Shown here in pieces: positions 1 through 8,836 of a stretch of 64,000 nt of DNA. A program made the translations under genes and the position numbers. The notes under the pieces are model-generated. The model was not told the origin of the DNA and did not search any database. It saw only the letters and a list, made by a program, of their open reading frames with translations. Position 1 is the first letter of the stretch. Each line of letters begins with the position of its first letter. The stretch is from Acinetobacter beijerinckii CIP 110307 (GTDB taxonomy: Bacteria > Pseudomonadota > Gammaproteobacteria > Pseudomonadales > Moraxellaceae), in assembly GCF_000369005.1 (NCBI RefSeq), contig NZ_KB849763.1, positions 289,421-353,420 of the forward strand, written 5' to 3'.

Positions 1-373
1 TTAAGCCAATAATGATATAACCTACACCATTATTCGCATCATAACGCACCACTGACTTTTGCTCAGCAATACGTTTCTTTTCAGTTCGAGAAAGCTCTAC
101 TCGATTTGCATCAACATAATAGATTGGCAATTCCAACAAATCTGACGCATCGGAAATCCAATCTAATTTCTGTTGTTTTTCTGGCTGACGAGATACCCCC
201 TCACTAATGACATAGGAAATACCATCAGTGAGAGATTCACGATATTCTTGCGCACGTTGATAGTTAATGACTTGCACCAGTAAATAACAAAATGCAGCAA
301 CAACAACAACTAAAACAACTAAACCAGCGTAGATACGCAAGAAAATACTGTTTTTAAGTACTCGACTTAGCAT
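1..373 (-). CDS. bfmS: Sensor histidine kinase BfmS, N-terminal part (runs off window)
   Basis: The first about 124 residues of a membrane sensor kinase are present; the rest lies beyond the left edge. A start ATG is followed by a short basic segment and a strong hydrophobic helix (residues about 13-33, rich in Val and Leu), then a polar, probably periplasmic, sensor region. The HisKA and ATPase domains are not in the window. It lies 40 bp downstream of a BfmR-like regulator on the same strand, the known bfmRS arrangement of Acinetobacter, where the pair controls envelope, capsule and biofilm traits. The assignment rests on that context and on recognising the N-terminal sequence. Confidence 0.85.
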   Translation of the reverse strand, partial: MLSRVLKNSIFLRIYAGLVVLVVVVAAFCYLLVQVINYQRAQEYRESLTDGISYVISEGVSRQPEKQQKLDWISDASDLLELPIYYVDANRVELSRTEKKRIAEQKSVVRYDANNGVGYIIIGL

Positions 374-413
374 AAGGGAGATAATTCCAAGCTAATTTTA
401 AGCAAGATGGACA

Positions 414-1130
414 TTACATCCCGTTAGTTTCTTTAACGAATAGATAACCTTTACTACGTACAGTCTTAATACGTTTTGGATTTTCTGGATCATCACCAAT
501 TTTTGGTCGAATACGTGAAATACGTACATCGATTGAACGATCTTGACCGTCATATTCGATACCACGTAGACGCTCAAAGATGTCTTCACGCGATAAGATA
601 CGACCTGCATTTGATGCTAACAACCATAACAAGTCATATTCAGCACTTGTAAAGTCAACCAACTCACCATTCAGAGTCACTGAGCGACCGCCATTATCAA
701 TGACAAGATCATCAAATTCGATACGTTGAGCGACTTCGTCTTCAACTGTTTTATCGGTGCGACGTAATAAAGCACGGATACGTGCTAATAACACACGTGG
801 TTGAACAGGTTTAGCGACATAGTCATCTGCGCCCATTTCTAAACCAAGAACTTGGTCCATATCTTCAGTACGTGCAGTCAACATCAAAATAGGTTGATGG
901 TAATGCGGACGAACTTCTCGACAAACGGTTAAACCATCTGCACCCGGCAACATCACATCAAGAACAACTAAATCAGGTTGTTCACTGATAATTCGACGAA
1001 TTGCACGATTACCATCGGTTTCAACACCGACTTCTAAACCGTTACGAATCAAATACTCTTGTGTTAATCGCGCTAGACGTTCGTCATCTTCAACGATCAA
1101 AATTTTCGGTAACTTTTCTTCTTGGCTCAT
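414..1130 (-). CDS. bfmR: Response regulator BfmR (OmpR/PhoB family)
   Basis: A 238-residue DNA-binding response regulator. The N-terminal receiver domain (about residues 9-122) has the acidic pair EDD near residue 15, the phosphoacceptor Asp58 in VVLDVMLPG, a Thr in MLTART and a Lys in VAKPVQP. The C-terminal winged-helix domain (about 140-235) carries LWLLASNAGRILSRE and the recognition-helix region DVRISRIRPKIGDD. Length and Asp58 agree with BfmR of A. baumannii. It is first in a two-gene unit with bfmS 40 bp downstream. It is divergent from nrdA across a 544-bp gap that should hold its promoter. Confidence 0.95.
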   Translation of the reverse strand: MSQEEKLPKILIVEDDERLARLTQEYLIRNGLEVGVETDGNRAIRRIISEQPDLVVLDVMLPGADGLTVCREVRPHYHQPILMLTARTEDMDQVLGLEMGADDYVAKPVQPRVLLARIRALLRRTDKTVEDEVAQRIEFDDLVIDNGGRSVTLNGELVDFTSAEYDLLWLLASNAGRILSREDIFERLRGIEYDGQDRSIDVRISRIRPKIGDDPENPKRIKTVRSKGYLFVKETNGM

Positions 1131-1419
1131 TTATTTGCCCCTACAATTTAGCGAGAATCTATCTTTAAAATCTGACAGATACATTGGTTTATGATTTGCA
1201 ATATACACACGTTTACATTGTAAACAAGTAGGCGTTCACCAAACTGATACACGCCAATATAGTTTTGTTATATTTTTATTAAAATTATGAATTTTAATAT
1301 ATTTTTCAGCTTTCTATGCTTTTTTCAAGCAGGATGAATATTTAGTATAAGTTTTGTACCAGTATTAAACAATTTGTTTCGTCAATTGCTAAAAAGAATT
1401 TAAGTGTTTGTTTTTTGAC

Positions 1420-1440
1420 TTATCCACAGAGTTATCTATA
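1420..1440 (+). promoter_or_regulatory. Pair of DnaA-box-like sites upstream of nrdA
   Basis: TTATCCACA at 1420-1428 is a perfect match to the DnaA box consensus TTATNCACA. A weaker copy, TTATCTATA (7 of 9), begins exactly 12 bp later at 1432. DnaA boxes upstream of nrdAB are known in E. coli, where DnaA regulates ribonucleotide reductase. That these sites work here is inference. Confidence 0.6.
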
Positions 1441-1541
1441 CGTGTTTTCTAAGGGCTTTGTTATGCTATGTGACTGTGAAATCAGCAGTTAAAACATGAA
1501 AAAAACTTTAGTAAAATGTCAATATTGATCTGCTGTTAAAA

Positions 1542-1589
1542 ATACCGTATCTTGTGTTGAAAATAAACTTTAACCACTAAGTATTGTGT
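1542..1589 (+). promoter_or_regulatory. Tandem NrdR-like boxes upstream of nrdA
   Basis: Two 16-mers resemble the NrdR palindrome consensus acaCtAtATaTaGtgt: ATACCGTATCTTGTGT at 1542-1557 (11 of 16) and CCACTAAGTATTGTGT at 1574-1589 (12 of 16). Their starts are 32 bp apart, about three helical turns, the phasing usually seen for NrdR box pairs in front of nrd genes. The second ends 85 bp before the nrdA start. Recognition is by eye against the consensus. Confidence 0.6.
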
Positions 1590-1674
1590 TTATCCCTCAA
1601 ACATCGTGGCATACTTTTTGCTCGATTCAAACGGTCTATGAACATAAAAAAGATGATAATGGAGCTATGCTGAC

Positions 1675-4509
1675 ATGAGCATCATCACTTCTACTCCTGG
1701 TCAAATTCAGGTTATTAAGCGCACCGGTGAAATCGCGACATTTAATGCCGAGAAAATTTCTGTTGCGATTGGGAAAGCATTTTTAGCAGTTGAAGGTCAA
1801 CAGGGTGCGGATTCAAGCCGTATTCATGATCGTATTACTCAACTTACAGAGATGGTACTCAATACATTTAATCGTCGCTTACCTTCTGGTGGTACGATTC
1901 ATATCGAAGAGATCCAAGACCAAGTGGAATTGGCTCTAATGCGTACTGGCGAACAAAAAGTCGCTCGTGCCTATGTGATTTACCGTGACCAACGTGCGAC
2001 TGCTCGTCAGCAAACTGGTGCAAATCATCATCCTACGCTTCAAATCACTGATAATAATGGTCAGCTCCAACCGTTAGACCTAGATGCACTTACAGCAACT
2101 ATTCAAACTGCAAGTGAAGGTCTTGAGGGTATTGATGTTCAAGCGATTGTTGATGAAACCGTTAAGAATTTATATAACGGCGTAAAAGAAAGCGACATTG
2201 CCACCACAATGACGATGGCAACACGTACTCGTATTGAACAAGAACCTAACTATACTTATGTTACTGCTCGTTTGTTATGTAATGAACTTGTTAAAACTGG
2301 CTTAGAGTTCTTAGGTTTATCAACTGATACGCCAGAAAGTGATGCCTTAGAAACGTTCTTAAAGAAAGGGATCGAGCTTGATCTACTTTCAGCAGATCTT
2401 CTTAATTATGATCTTGCAAAATTGGCAGCAGCGATTCAACCAGAACGCTCAAACCAATTTACGTATTTAGGTCTACAAACTTTATTTGATCGCTACTTCA
2501 TTCACTCAAATGGCGTACGTTTCGAATTACCACAATTATTCTTTATGCGTGTTTCAATGGGTCTTGCACTCAATGAAGAAAATAAAGAAGACCGCGCAAT
2601 TGAGTTCTATAACTTATTGTCTAGTTTCGACTACATGGCGTCTACGCCTACCCTGTTTAACTCAGGTACATTGCGCCCACAATTATCAAGCTGTTACCTC
2701 ACCACGATTGGTGATGACTTGTATGACATTTATGGCGCAATGCGCGATAACGCAATGTTGTCAAAATGGGCTGGCGGCTTAGGTAATGACTGGACACCTG
2801 TTCGTGCATTGAACTCATATATCAAAGGCACTAATGGTAAGTCTCAAGGTGTTGTACCTTTCCTAAAAGTTGCAAATGATACCGCTGTAGCAGTTAACCA
2901 AGGTGGTAAGCGTAAAGGTGCGGTCTGTGCCTACTTAGAAACTTGGCACTTAGATGTTGAAGAATTCCTAGAGCTACGTAAAAACACAGGTGATGACCGT
3001 CGTCGTACCCATGACATGAACACTGCAAACTGGGTTCCTGATCTATTCATGCAACGTGTATTTGAAGATGCGGAATGGACACTGTTCACCCCTTCTGAAA
3101 CACCAGACCTGCATGACTTAACAGGTGCTGAATTTGCTGAGCGCTATGCACACTACGAAGCGGTAGCAAAACAAGAAAACATGCTCCATAAAAAAGTACG
3201 TGCAAAAGACTTATGGCGCAAAATGCTTTCGATGTTGTTCGAAACAGGTCACCCGTGGATCACATTCAAAGACGTATGTAACTTACGTTCACCACAACAG
3301 CACGTAGGCGTGGTTCACTCATCGAACTTGTGTACAGAAATCACCTTAAATACAAACCAAGACGAAATCGCAGTTTGTAACTTAGGTTCAATTAACCTTG
3401 TACAACACGTTCAAGGTGGTGTGTTAGATCGTGAAAAGCTTGCTCGTACCATTAAAACAGCAGTTCGTATGCTCGATAACGTGATCGACATTAACTACTA
3501 TGCTGTACCACAAGCGAAAAACTCAAACATGAAACACCGCCCTGTGGGTATGGGTATCATGGGCTTCCAAGATGCACTTTATGAAATGGGTATCGCTTAT
3601 GGTTCAGATGCAGCAGTCGATTTTGCTGACGAATCAATGGAAGTCATCAGCTATTACGCAATTGAGACATCAAGTAACTTAGCGGTTGAACGTGGTGCGT
3701 ATTCAACATTTAAAGGTTCATTGTGGGATCAAGGTATTCTACCAATCGACTCTTTAGAAATTGTTGCGAAGTCTCGTCCAGAGCGTATGTTCGAAGTTGA
3801 TCGTACACAACGTTTAGACTGGGACACTTTACGTGCCAAAGTTCAAAAAGACGGTATGCGTAACTCAAATGTGATGGCGATTGCTCCAACAGCAACCATT
3901 TCAAACATTTGTGGTGTGTCTCAATCGATTGAACCTACATTCCAGAACTTATATGTAAAATCTAACCTTTCTGGTGAATTTACTGTTATCAACCCTTACC
4001 TTGTTCGTGCATTAAAAGAACGTGGTTTATGGGATACCGTAATGGTAAATGACCTGAAACACTTTGAAGGTTCGGTTCAAAAGATTGCACGTATTCCTGA
4101 AGAGTTAAAAGCAATCTTCGCAACAGCGTTTGAAGTTGATACTCGCTGGATCGTAGATGCTGCTTCACGTCGTCAAAAATGGATTGATCAAGCACAATCT
4201 CTTAACCTTTACATCGCTGGTGCGAACGGTAAGAAACTTGATATTACCTATAAGATGGCATGGTTACGTGGTCTTAAAACGACTTATTACCTCCGAGCTT
4301 TAGGTGCGACTTCTGCAGAGAAATCAACAATCAATACGGGTACGCTCAATGCGGTTAAACCAGCATCGGTTGAAGCACCTGTAGTTGCTGCGCCAGTGGT
4401 TGAAGAGAAAAAACCTGATACTCAGGTTGAAGAAGATGGGTTCACTACTGCTGCTCCAGTACCAATGGCTTGTTCAATCGACAATCCAGACTGTGAAGCT
4501 TGTCAGTAA
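1675..4509 (+). CDS. nrdA: Class Ia ribonucleoside-diphosphate reductase, alpha subunit
   Basis: A 944-residue catalytic subunit that reduces ribonucleoside diphosphates to deoxy forms in the cytosol. An N-terminal ATP-cone (about residues 11-110, starting IQVIKRTGEIATF) provides allosteric activity control. The barrel contains the first redox Cys (QLSSCYLTT), the N-x-C-x-E active-site motif (SSNLCTEI) and the second Cys (IAVCNLGSINL). The tail ends DNPDCEACQ, the swinging Cys pair that is re-reduced by thioredoxin or glutaredoxin. The start ATG follows a GGAG about 10 bp upstream. It is first in a unit with the small ORF and nrdB, behind candidate DnaA and NrdR sites. Confidence 0.97.
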   Translation: MSIITSTPGQIQVIKRTGEIATFNAEKISVAIGKAFLAVEGQQGADSSRIHDRITQLTEMVLNTFNRRLPSGGTIHIEEIQDQVELALMRTGEQKVARAYVIYRDQRATARQQTGANHHPTLQITDNNGQLQPLDLDALTATIQTASEGLEGIDVQAIVDETVKNLYNGVKESDIATTMTMATRTRIEQEPNYTYVTARLLCNELVKTGLEFLGLSTDTPESDALETFLKKGIELDLLSADLLNYDLAKLAAAIQPERSNQFTYLGLQTLFDRYFIHSNGVRFELPQLFFMRVSMGLALNEENKEDRAIEFYNLLSSFDYMASTPTLFNSGTLRPQLSSCYLTTIGDDLYDIYGAMRDNAMLSKWAGGLGNDWTPVRALNSYIKGTNGKSQGVVPFLKVANDTAVAVNQGGKRKGAVCAYLETWHLDVEEFLELRKNTGDDRRRTHDMNTANWVPDLFMQRVFEDAEWTLFTPSETPDLHDLTGAEFAERYAHYEAVAKQENMLHKKVRAKDLWRKMLSMLFETGHPWITFKDVCNLRSPQQHVGVVHSSNLCTEITLNTNQDEIAVCNLGSINLVQHVQGGVLDREKLARTIKTAVRMLDNVIDINYYAVPQAKNSNMKHRPVGMGIMGFQDALYEMGIAYGSDAAVDFADESMEVISYYAIETSSNLAVERGAYSTFKGSLWDQGILPIDSLEIVAKSRPERMFEVDRTQRLDWDTLRAKVQKDGMRNSNVMAIAPTATISNICGVSQSIEPTFQNLYVKSNLSGEFTVINPYLVRALKERGLWDTVMVNDLKHFEGSVQKIARIPEELKAIFATAFEVDTRWIVDAASRRQKWIDQAQSLNLYIAGANGKKLDITYKMAWLRGLKTTYYLRALGATSAEKSTINTGTLNAVKPASVEAPVVAAPVVEEKKPDTQVEEDGFTTAAPVPMACSIDNPDCEACQ

Positions 4510-4583
4510 TTAAAATCGAATTAACCCTTGGTTTATCGATATTAAAGCAAGGGTTATAAAGATTTAAATTTATAGAGGCAAAG

Positions 4584-4718
4584 ATGATGTTCCATATCAG
4601 TCATAACTATATGTTGGGACTTGCAGTTCTCATCTTCGCCTTTATTTTCTTTTATGTGCCGATGGTCTATGCATTCTTAGCCATTCGCAAACAACAGCGT
4701 AAGCAAAATAAGTCTTAG
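4584..4718 (+). CDS. Small single-pass membrane protein between nrdA and nrdB
   Basis: A 44-residue ORF in the 348-bp gap between nrdA and nrdB. It starts ATGATG preceded by GAGG at a good distance and stops with TAG. The product begins MMFHISHNY, has one hydrophobic helix of about 24 residues (about 10-33, with FIFFYVPMVYAFL), and ends in a very basic, Lys/Gln-rich tail. The charge pattern fits a type of small inner-membrane protein with a cytoplasmic C terminus. No family is recognised. Its position suggests co-transcription with nrdAB, but a link to nucleotide reduction is not shown. Confidence 0.6.
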   Translation: MMFHISHNYMLGLAVLIFAFIFFYVPMVYAFLAIRKQQRKQNKS

Positions 4719-4857
4719 GGATTGTTCAATTAGATAAGTCAAACTTCTAAATATCAATCAATAAAACTTAATTTTGCTTACACAATATAAGCGTATATTT
4801 AAGATGTCTTTGTTGAGATATCGATAAAAGCTATATACAACGAAGAGAGAACGAAAA

Positions 4858-6141
4858 ATGTCTATCCTAAGTTGGGACGATTTTGAAGATGATTCGCAAA
4901 AACCGACTTCACCTGAACACAAGTCTGCGTCCCTCGAATCGCAGAAAACGGTTAATACGCCGGTGGTATCTTCTACAGAGCCATCATCGGAGAGCGTGGC
5001 AGTTGCACAACCCGCTCGAACCAATACCAACCGATCAACAAATCCAACCGATTCGTTGGCTCGAGCATCTGCAGCCTTAGAACATTTAGATGTTGCACCA
5101 GGCTTAGAAGAGCTTGAAATGGGTGCTCAGCGTGTACAAGTTGATGATAAAGCGATGATCAACTGTCGTGCGGATTTGAACCAACTTGTTCCATTTAAAT
5201 ATGAATGGGCTTGGCAAAAATATCTTGATGGATGTGCAAACCATTGGATGCCACAAGAAGTCAACATGAACCATGACATCGCACTTTGGAAGTCTGAAAA
5301 TGGTTTAACTGAAGATGAGCGTACCATTGTAATGCGTTCTTTAGGTTTCTTCTCTACCGCAGATTCATTGGTTGCAAACAACTTGGTATTGGCGATCTAT
5401 CGTCATATTACCAACCCAGAATGCCGCCAATACATTTTGCGTCAGGCATTTGAAGAAGCGATTCATACGCATGCTTATCAATACTGTATCGAATCTTTAG
5501 GAATGGATGAAGGCGAAGTCTTCAACATGTACCGTGAGATTCCAAGTGTTGCACGTAAAGCATCATGGGGTTTGAAGTACACTCAATCGTTAACCGATCC
5601 TAATTTCCATACAGGTACACCTGAAAACGATCAACGTTTACTGCGTAACTTGATTGCATTCTATTGTGTTCTTGAAGGTATTTTCTTCTACTGTGGTTTT
5701 ACTCAAATTTTGAGTATGGGTCGTCGTAATAAAATGAATGGTGTTGCTGAGCAATTCCAATACATTTTACGTGATGAATCAATGCACTTGAACTTTGGTA
5801 TCGACATGATCAACCAAATCAAGATTGAAAACCCTCACCTTTGGACTGCTGAGTTCCAAGAAGAAGTTATTCAAATGATTCTTGAAGGCACGATGCTTGA
5901 AATCGAATATGCACGTGACACAATGCCACGTGGTGTATTGGGTATGAATGCAGCAATGATGGAAGAGTATTTGAAATTCATCTGTAACCGCCGTTTATCT
6001 CAACTTGGTTTGCCTGAGCAGTTTGCTGGTGTAACCAATCCATTTGCATGGATGTCTGAGATGATGGACTTGCGTAAAGAGAAGAACTTTTTTGAAACGC
6101 GTGTCACGGATTACCAAACTGGAGGAGCGTTGAGCTGGTAA
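4858..6141 (+). CDS. nrdB: Class Ia ribonucleoside-diphosphate reductase, beta subunit
   Basis: A 427-residue radical-generating subunit with a di-iron centre and tyrosyl radical. Visible ligands include the E-x-x-H pair in [12 protein letters not shown], whose final Tyr in HTHAY is placed like the radical Tyr of E. coli NrdB, and E-x-x-H in [10 protein letters not shown]. The first about 90 residues are a low-complexity Ser/Thr/Gln extension before the conserved core ([13 protein letters not shown]), so it is longer than the 376-residue E. coli protein. A GAGAG lies upstream of the ATG. It is followed directly by a terminator. Confidence 0.97.
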   Translation: MSILSWDDFEDDSQKPTSPEHKSASLESQKTVNTPVVSSTEPSSESVAVAQPARTNTNRSTNPTDSLARASAALEHLDVAPGLEELEMGAQRVQVDDKAMINCRADLNQLVPFKYEWAWQKYLDGCANHWMPQEVNMNHDIALWKSENGLTEDERTIVMRSLGFFSTADSLVANNLVLAIYRHITNPECRQYILRQAFEEAIHTHAYQYCIESLGMDEGEVFNMYREIPSVARKASWGLKYTQSLTDPNFHTGTPENDQRLLRNLIAFYCVLEGIFFYCGFTQILSMGRRNKMNGVAEQFQYILRDESMHLNFGIDMINQIKIENPHLWTAEFQEEVIQMILEGTMLEIEYARDTMPRGVLGMNAAMMEEYLKFICNRRLSQLGLPEQFAGVTNPFAWMSEMMDLRKEKNFFETRVTDYQTGGALSW

Positions 6142-6163
6142 TTATCAGGCAATACTCTTAAAG

Positions 6164-6191
6164 AAACCACCTTCCATAAGGTGGTTTTTTA
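6164..6191 (+). terminator. Rho-independent terminator after nrdB
   Basis: Ten-base-pair stem AAACCACCTT / AAGGTGGTTT with a 4-nt loop followed by TTT. It lies 22 bp past the nrdB stop and could also serve the convergent GNAT gene. Confidence 0.85.
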
Positions 6192-6199
6192 TTTTCAAT

Positions 6200-6649
6200 T
6201 TAAAAATTCTCTAGATTTTTTCTATATTGGATAAATCCAGCATTAATTGCAACTTTGTCGTATAACATTCTTGCTTGGTCATTGCTTTCATGAGTAAGCC
6301 AGTAGACTCTGGAACAATTTCGAGCAGCAGCATTTTCATATACTGCTTCAATTAACTTGCGACCCAAACCACTTGCCCGAACATTTGGATCAACAAATAA
6401 ATCCTGTAAATAACAATAATCACCTATTGTCCACGTGCTTCTATGAAAAATAAAATGCACAAAACCGATGAGCTGATCACTATCATCTTCGATAACAAAG
6501 CAATACATATCTTCTTGTGGATTAAGTAAACGAGCAAAGGTATTCATTGTTATTTGTTGGTCAATTTCAACCTGATAAAATGACTGATACGCTTTCCACA
6601 TTAGAAACCAATTTTCATAATTATCCTGATGCAATGTTCTTAAATTCAT
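6200..6649 (-). CDS. GNAT-family N-acetyltransferase
   Basis: A 149-residue single-domain acetyltransferase. The acetyl-CoA binding loop is visible as VRASGLGRKLIEAVYENA (about residues 90-110), preceded by the beta strand YCYLQDLFVD and followed by VYWLTHESNDQARMLYDK, the usual fourth motif of GNAT enzymes. The substrate cannot be told from sequence; such stand-alone enzymes often act on amino acids, polyamines or small amines. It is convergent with nrdB and appears to be a single-gene unit. Confidence 0.85.
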   Translation of the reverse strand: MNLRTLHQDNYENWFLMWKAYQSFYQVEIDQQITMNTFARLLNPQEDMYCFVIEDDSDQLIGFVHFIFHRSTWTIGDYCYLQDLFVDPNVRASGLGRKLIEAVYENAAARNCSRVYWLTHESNDQARMLYDKVAINAGFIQYRKNLENF

Positions 6650-7125
6650 TTCTAAATTCCCATTTTAATTTCTCTATGTTTGAATGATGGGCTTAAATTA
6701 TTAAAAAAGTAGAACCAATCTCATCTTTTGATTAGAGCCATTTCATATTTGAACAGAAACATATTTTAGAAGAAATATATATCAAATAATGGATTCAATT
6801 TTTGCCAAATAAATCCATATTTTTAAAATCGTATTTATTTAACAACATTCATGCTGAGTTCATAACATTAAGATTTCACAGGAAAAATAACAATAAGCCT
6901 GCTATTCTGCATCCAAATGAGACTTGATTATTACATTTTGAAACATTTTGCATACTAAAACACTGTCTTTATTAAAGTAAAATTCACTTACTAAACTCTT
7001 TTGACCTCAATTCAGGCGATCCCTGAGCTGATGTATCTTTATTTTGCGCCACTCATCATTTAAATCTTTTCTCTCTATATAAAGCTATTTATATAGAGCG
7101 TCATTTAATTTTTAAGGTAAATTGA
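6650..7125. other. Divergent intergenic region, GNAT / mqo
   Basis: A 476-bp AT-rich gap with no convincing gene. It contains promoter-like AT tracts, and an 11-bp perfect inverted repeat ends 27 bp before mqo (listed separately). I see nothing else nameable. Confidence 0.6.
7073..7098 (+). promoter_or_regulatory. Inverted repeat just upstream of mqo
   Basis: CTCTATATAAA and its exact reverse complement TTTATATAGAG flank a 4-nt GCTA spacer. The repeat sits in the probable 5' untranslated or promoter region of mqo and could be an operator or an mRNA hairpin. No U-tract follows, so it is not a terminator. Confidence 0.45.
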
Positions 7126-8766
7126 ATGAAAAAATTTTGGAAATATTTATTAGTCCTACTTGTAGTACTAATTATTATCGCTATTGCCTTTCTTTTTAGA
7201 CCGATTACGTCTAAGGCAATTAAAACTAAAAGTGACGAACCTGTTGTCGATGTTGTACTCATCGGCGGTGGAATCATGAGTGCCACATTAGGTACTTATC
7301 TTAATGAATTACAACCTGATTGGAACATTCGCATGTATGAACGTCTTGATGCAGTCGCACAAGAAAGTTCAAATGGTTTCAACAATGCAGGTACGGGTCA
7401 TTCTGGCTTTATGGAAATGAATTATACCGAAGAAAAAGACGGTAAAATGGACATTTCTAAAGCAGTTAAAGTGGCTGGTCAGTTCGAAATTGCAAAACAA
7501 TTTTGGGCGCATCAAGTTAAACAAGGTGTATTAGATACGCCTAATACATTCATTAACCCTGTTCCACACATTGCATTTGTATGGGGCGATAATGTTAAAT
7601 TCATGGAAAATCGCTATACAGCGATGATTCAAGATCCATTATTTGCGGGCATGAAAATCAGTGAAGATCCTGCTGAAATTAAGCAATGGGCTCCATTGGT
7701 GATGAATGGTCGTGATCCGCAACAAAAAATTGCTGCAACCCGTATGGACGTTGGTTCAGATGTTAACTACGGTGCTATTACTACTCAACTGGTAAACCAT
7801 CTTGAGAAAAGTCCAAACTTCAAATTAAGAACATCAACTGAAGTGACAGGCATCAGCAAAAATGATGACAACACATGGTCAGTTGCTTTTAAAGATTTGA
7901 AATCTGGTGAAGTGAGTCATGTAAAAACTCGTTTTGTGTTTATTGGTGCTGGTGGTGCTGCAATTAAATTATTGCAAATGACTGGTTTACCAGAAGCGCA
8001 ACAGTACGCAGGCTTCCCTGTGGGTGGTGAGTTCTTAGTGACTGATAATCCATTGATCACTGCGCAACATACTGCGAAAGTATATGGTCGTGCTGATCTT
8101 GGTGCGCCGCCGATGTCTGTTCCACATATCGATACACGTTATATTGACGGTAAGAAATATGTATTATTTGGACCATTTGCAACGTATTCAAACAAGTTCC
8201 TAAAACAAGGTTCTCAGCTTGATTTGTTAGCATCAACGAACAAAAACAACGTATTGCCAATGGCAGCCATTGGCTTACAAAATGCGGATCTTGTCCAGTA
8301 TTTGGTTAGCCAAGTATTAATGTCAGATGAAGATCGTTTCAATGAGTTGAAAAAATACTACCCTGAAGCAGATCCAAAAGACTGGCATTTACGTCAAGGT
8401 GGTCAACGTGTTCAGATCATCAAAAAAGAACCGGGTAAACCTGCTAAATTGCAATTTGGTACAGAAATCTTTGCTTCTAAAGATAAATCTGTAACAGCAT
8501 TACTCGGTGCTTCTCCAGGTGCATCTACATCACCTTACATTATGCTCAACTTGCTTGAAACAGCATTCCCAGAGCAAACCAAAGGTGCATGGAATGAACA
8601 GCTTCATGAAATTGTTCGCTCATATGGTCAAGATCTTTCAGAAAATCCTGAGCTATTAGACCAAGTGCGTCATTACACCAGTTCAACTTTAGGCTTGAAC
8701 TATACAACTCCAGCAAATTTAGCGCCTGCTAAAAAAGTGGTAAAAGCCGAAGCTGTTGCTCAATAA
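7126..8766 (+). CDS. mqo: Malate:quinone oxidoreductase
   Basis: A 546-residue FAD enzyme that oxidises malate to oxaloacetate and passes electrons to the membrane quinone pool, replacing or backing up soluble malate dehydrogenase in the TCA cycle. An N-terminal hydrophobic segment (residues about 7-25) can anchor it in the membrane. The Rossmann FAD motif follows at [17 protein letters not shown]. Family blocks include [20 protein letters not shown] and [13 protein letters not shown]. The length is usual for the family. AAGG precedes the ATG. It forms a single-gene unit with a terminator. Confidence 0.95.
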   Translation: MKKFWKYLLVLLVVLIIIAIAFLFRPITSKAIKTKSDEPVVDVVLIGGGIMSATLGTYLNELQPDWNIRMYERLDAVAQESSNGFNNAGTGHSGFMEMNYTEEKDGKMDISKAVKVAGQFEIAKQFWAHQVKQGVLDTPNTFINPVPHIAFVWGDNVKFMENRYTAMIQDPLFAGMKISEDPAEIKQWAPLVMNGRDPQQKIAATRMDVGSDVNYGAITTQLVNHLEKSPNFKLRTSTEVTGISKNDDNTWSVAFKDLKSGEVSHVKTRFVFIGAGGAAIKLLQMTGLPEAQQYAGFPVGGEFLVTDNPLITAQHTAKVYGRADLGAPPMSVPHIDTRYIDGKKYVLFGPFATYSNKFLKQGSQLDLLASTNKNNVLPMAAIGLQNADLVQYLVSQVLMSDEDRFNELKKYYPEADPKDWHLRQGGQRVQIIKKEPGKPAKLQFGTEIFASKDKSVTALLGASPGASTSPYIMLNLLETAFPEQTKGAWNEQLHEIVRSYGQDLSENPELLDQVRHYTSSTLGLNYTTPANLAPAKKVVKAEAVAQ

Positions 8767-8784
8767 ATTTCGTTAAATCCATTT

Positions 8785-8819
8785 AAAAAGGGATGAGTTT
8801 CGACTCTTCCCTTTTTTAT
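8785..8819 (+). terminator. Terminator after mqo
   Basis: Stem AAAAAGGGATGAG / CTCTTCCCTTTTTT with one T-T mismatch and a short loop, ending in a T-run. It lies 18 bp past the mqo stop. Confidence 0.8.
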
Positions 8820-8836
8820 TTTATCGTCTATAAATT

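Larger units (their letters stand above)
1131..1674. other. Divergent intergenic region bfmR / nrdA
   Basis: A 544-bp AT-rich gap between the divergent starts of bfmR and nrdA, with no convincing gene. The nrdA-proximal half holds two DnaA-box-like sites (1420-1440) and two NrdR-like boxes (1542-1589), described separately. The bfmR-proximal half shows nothing I can name. Confidence 0.7.
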
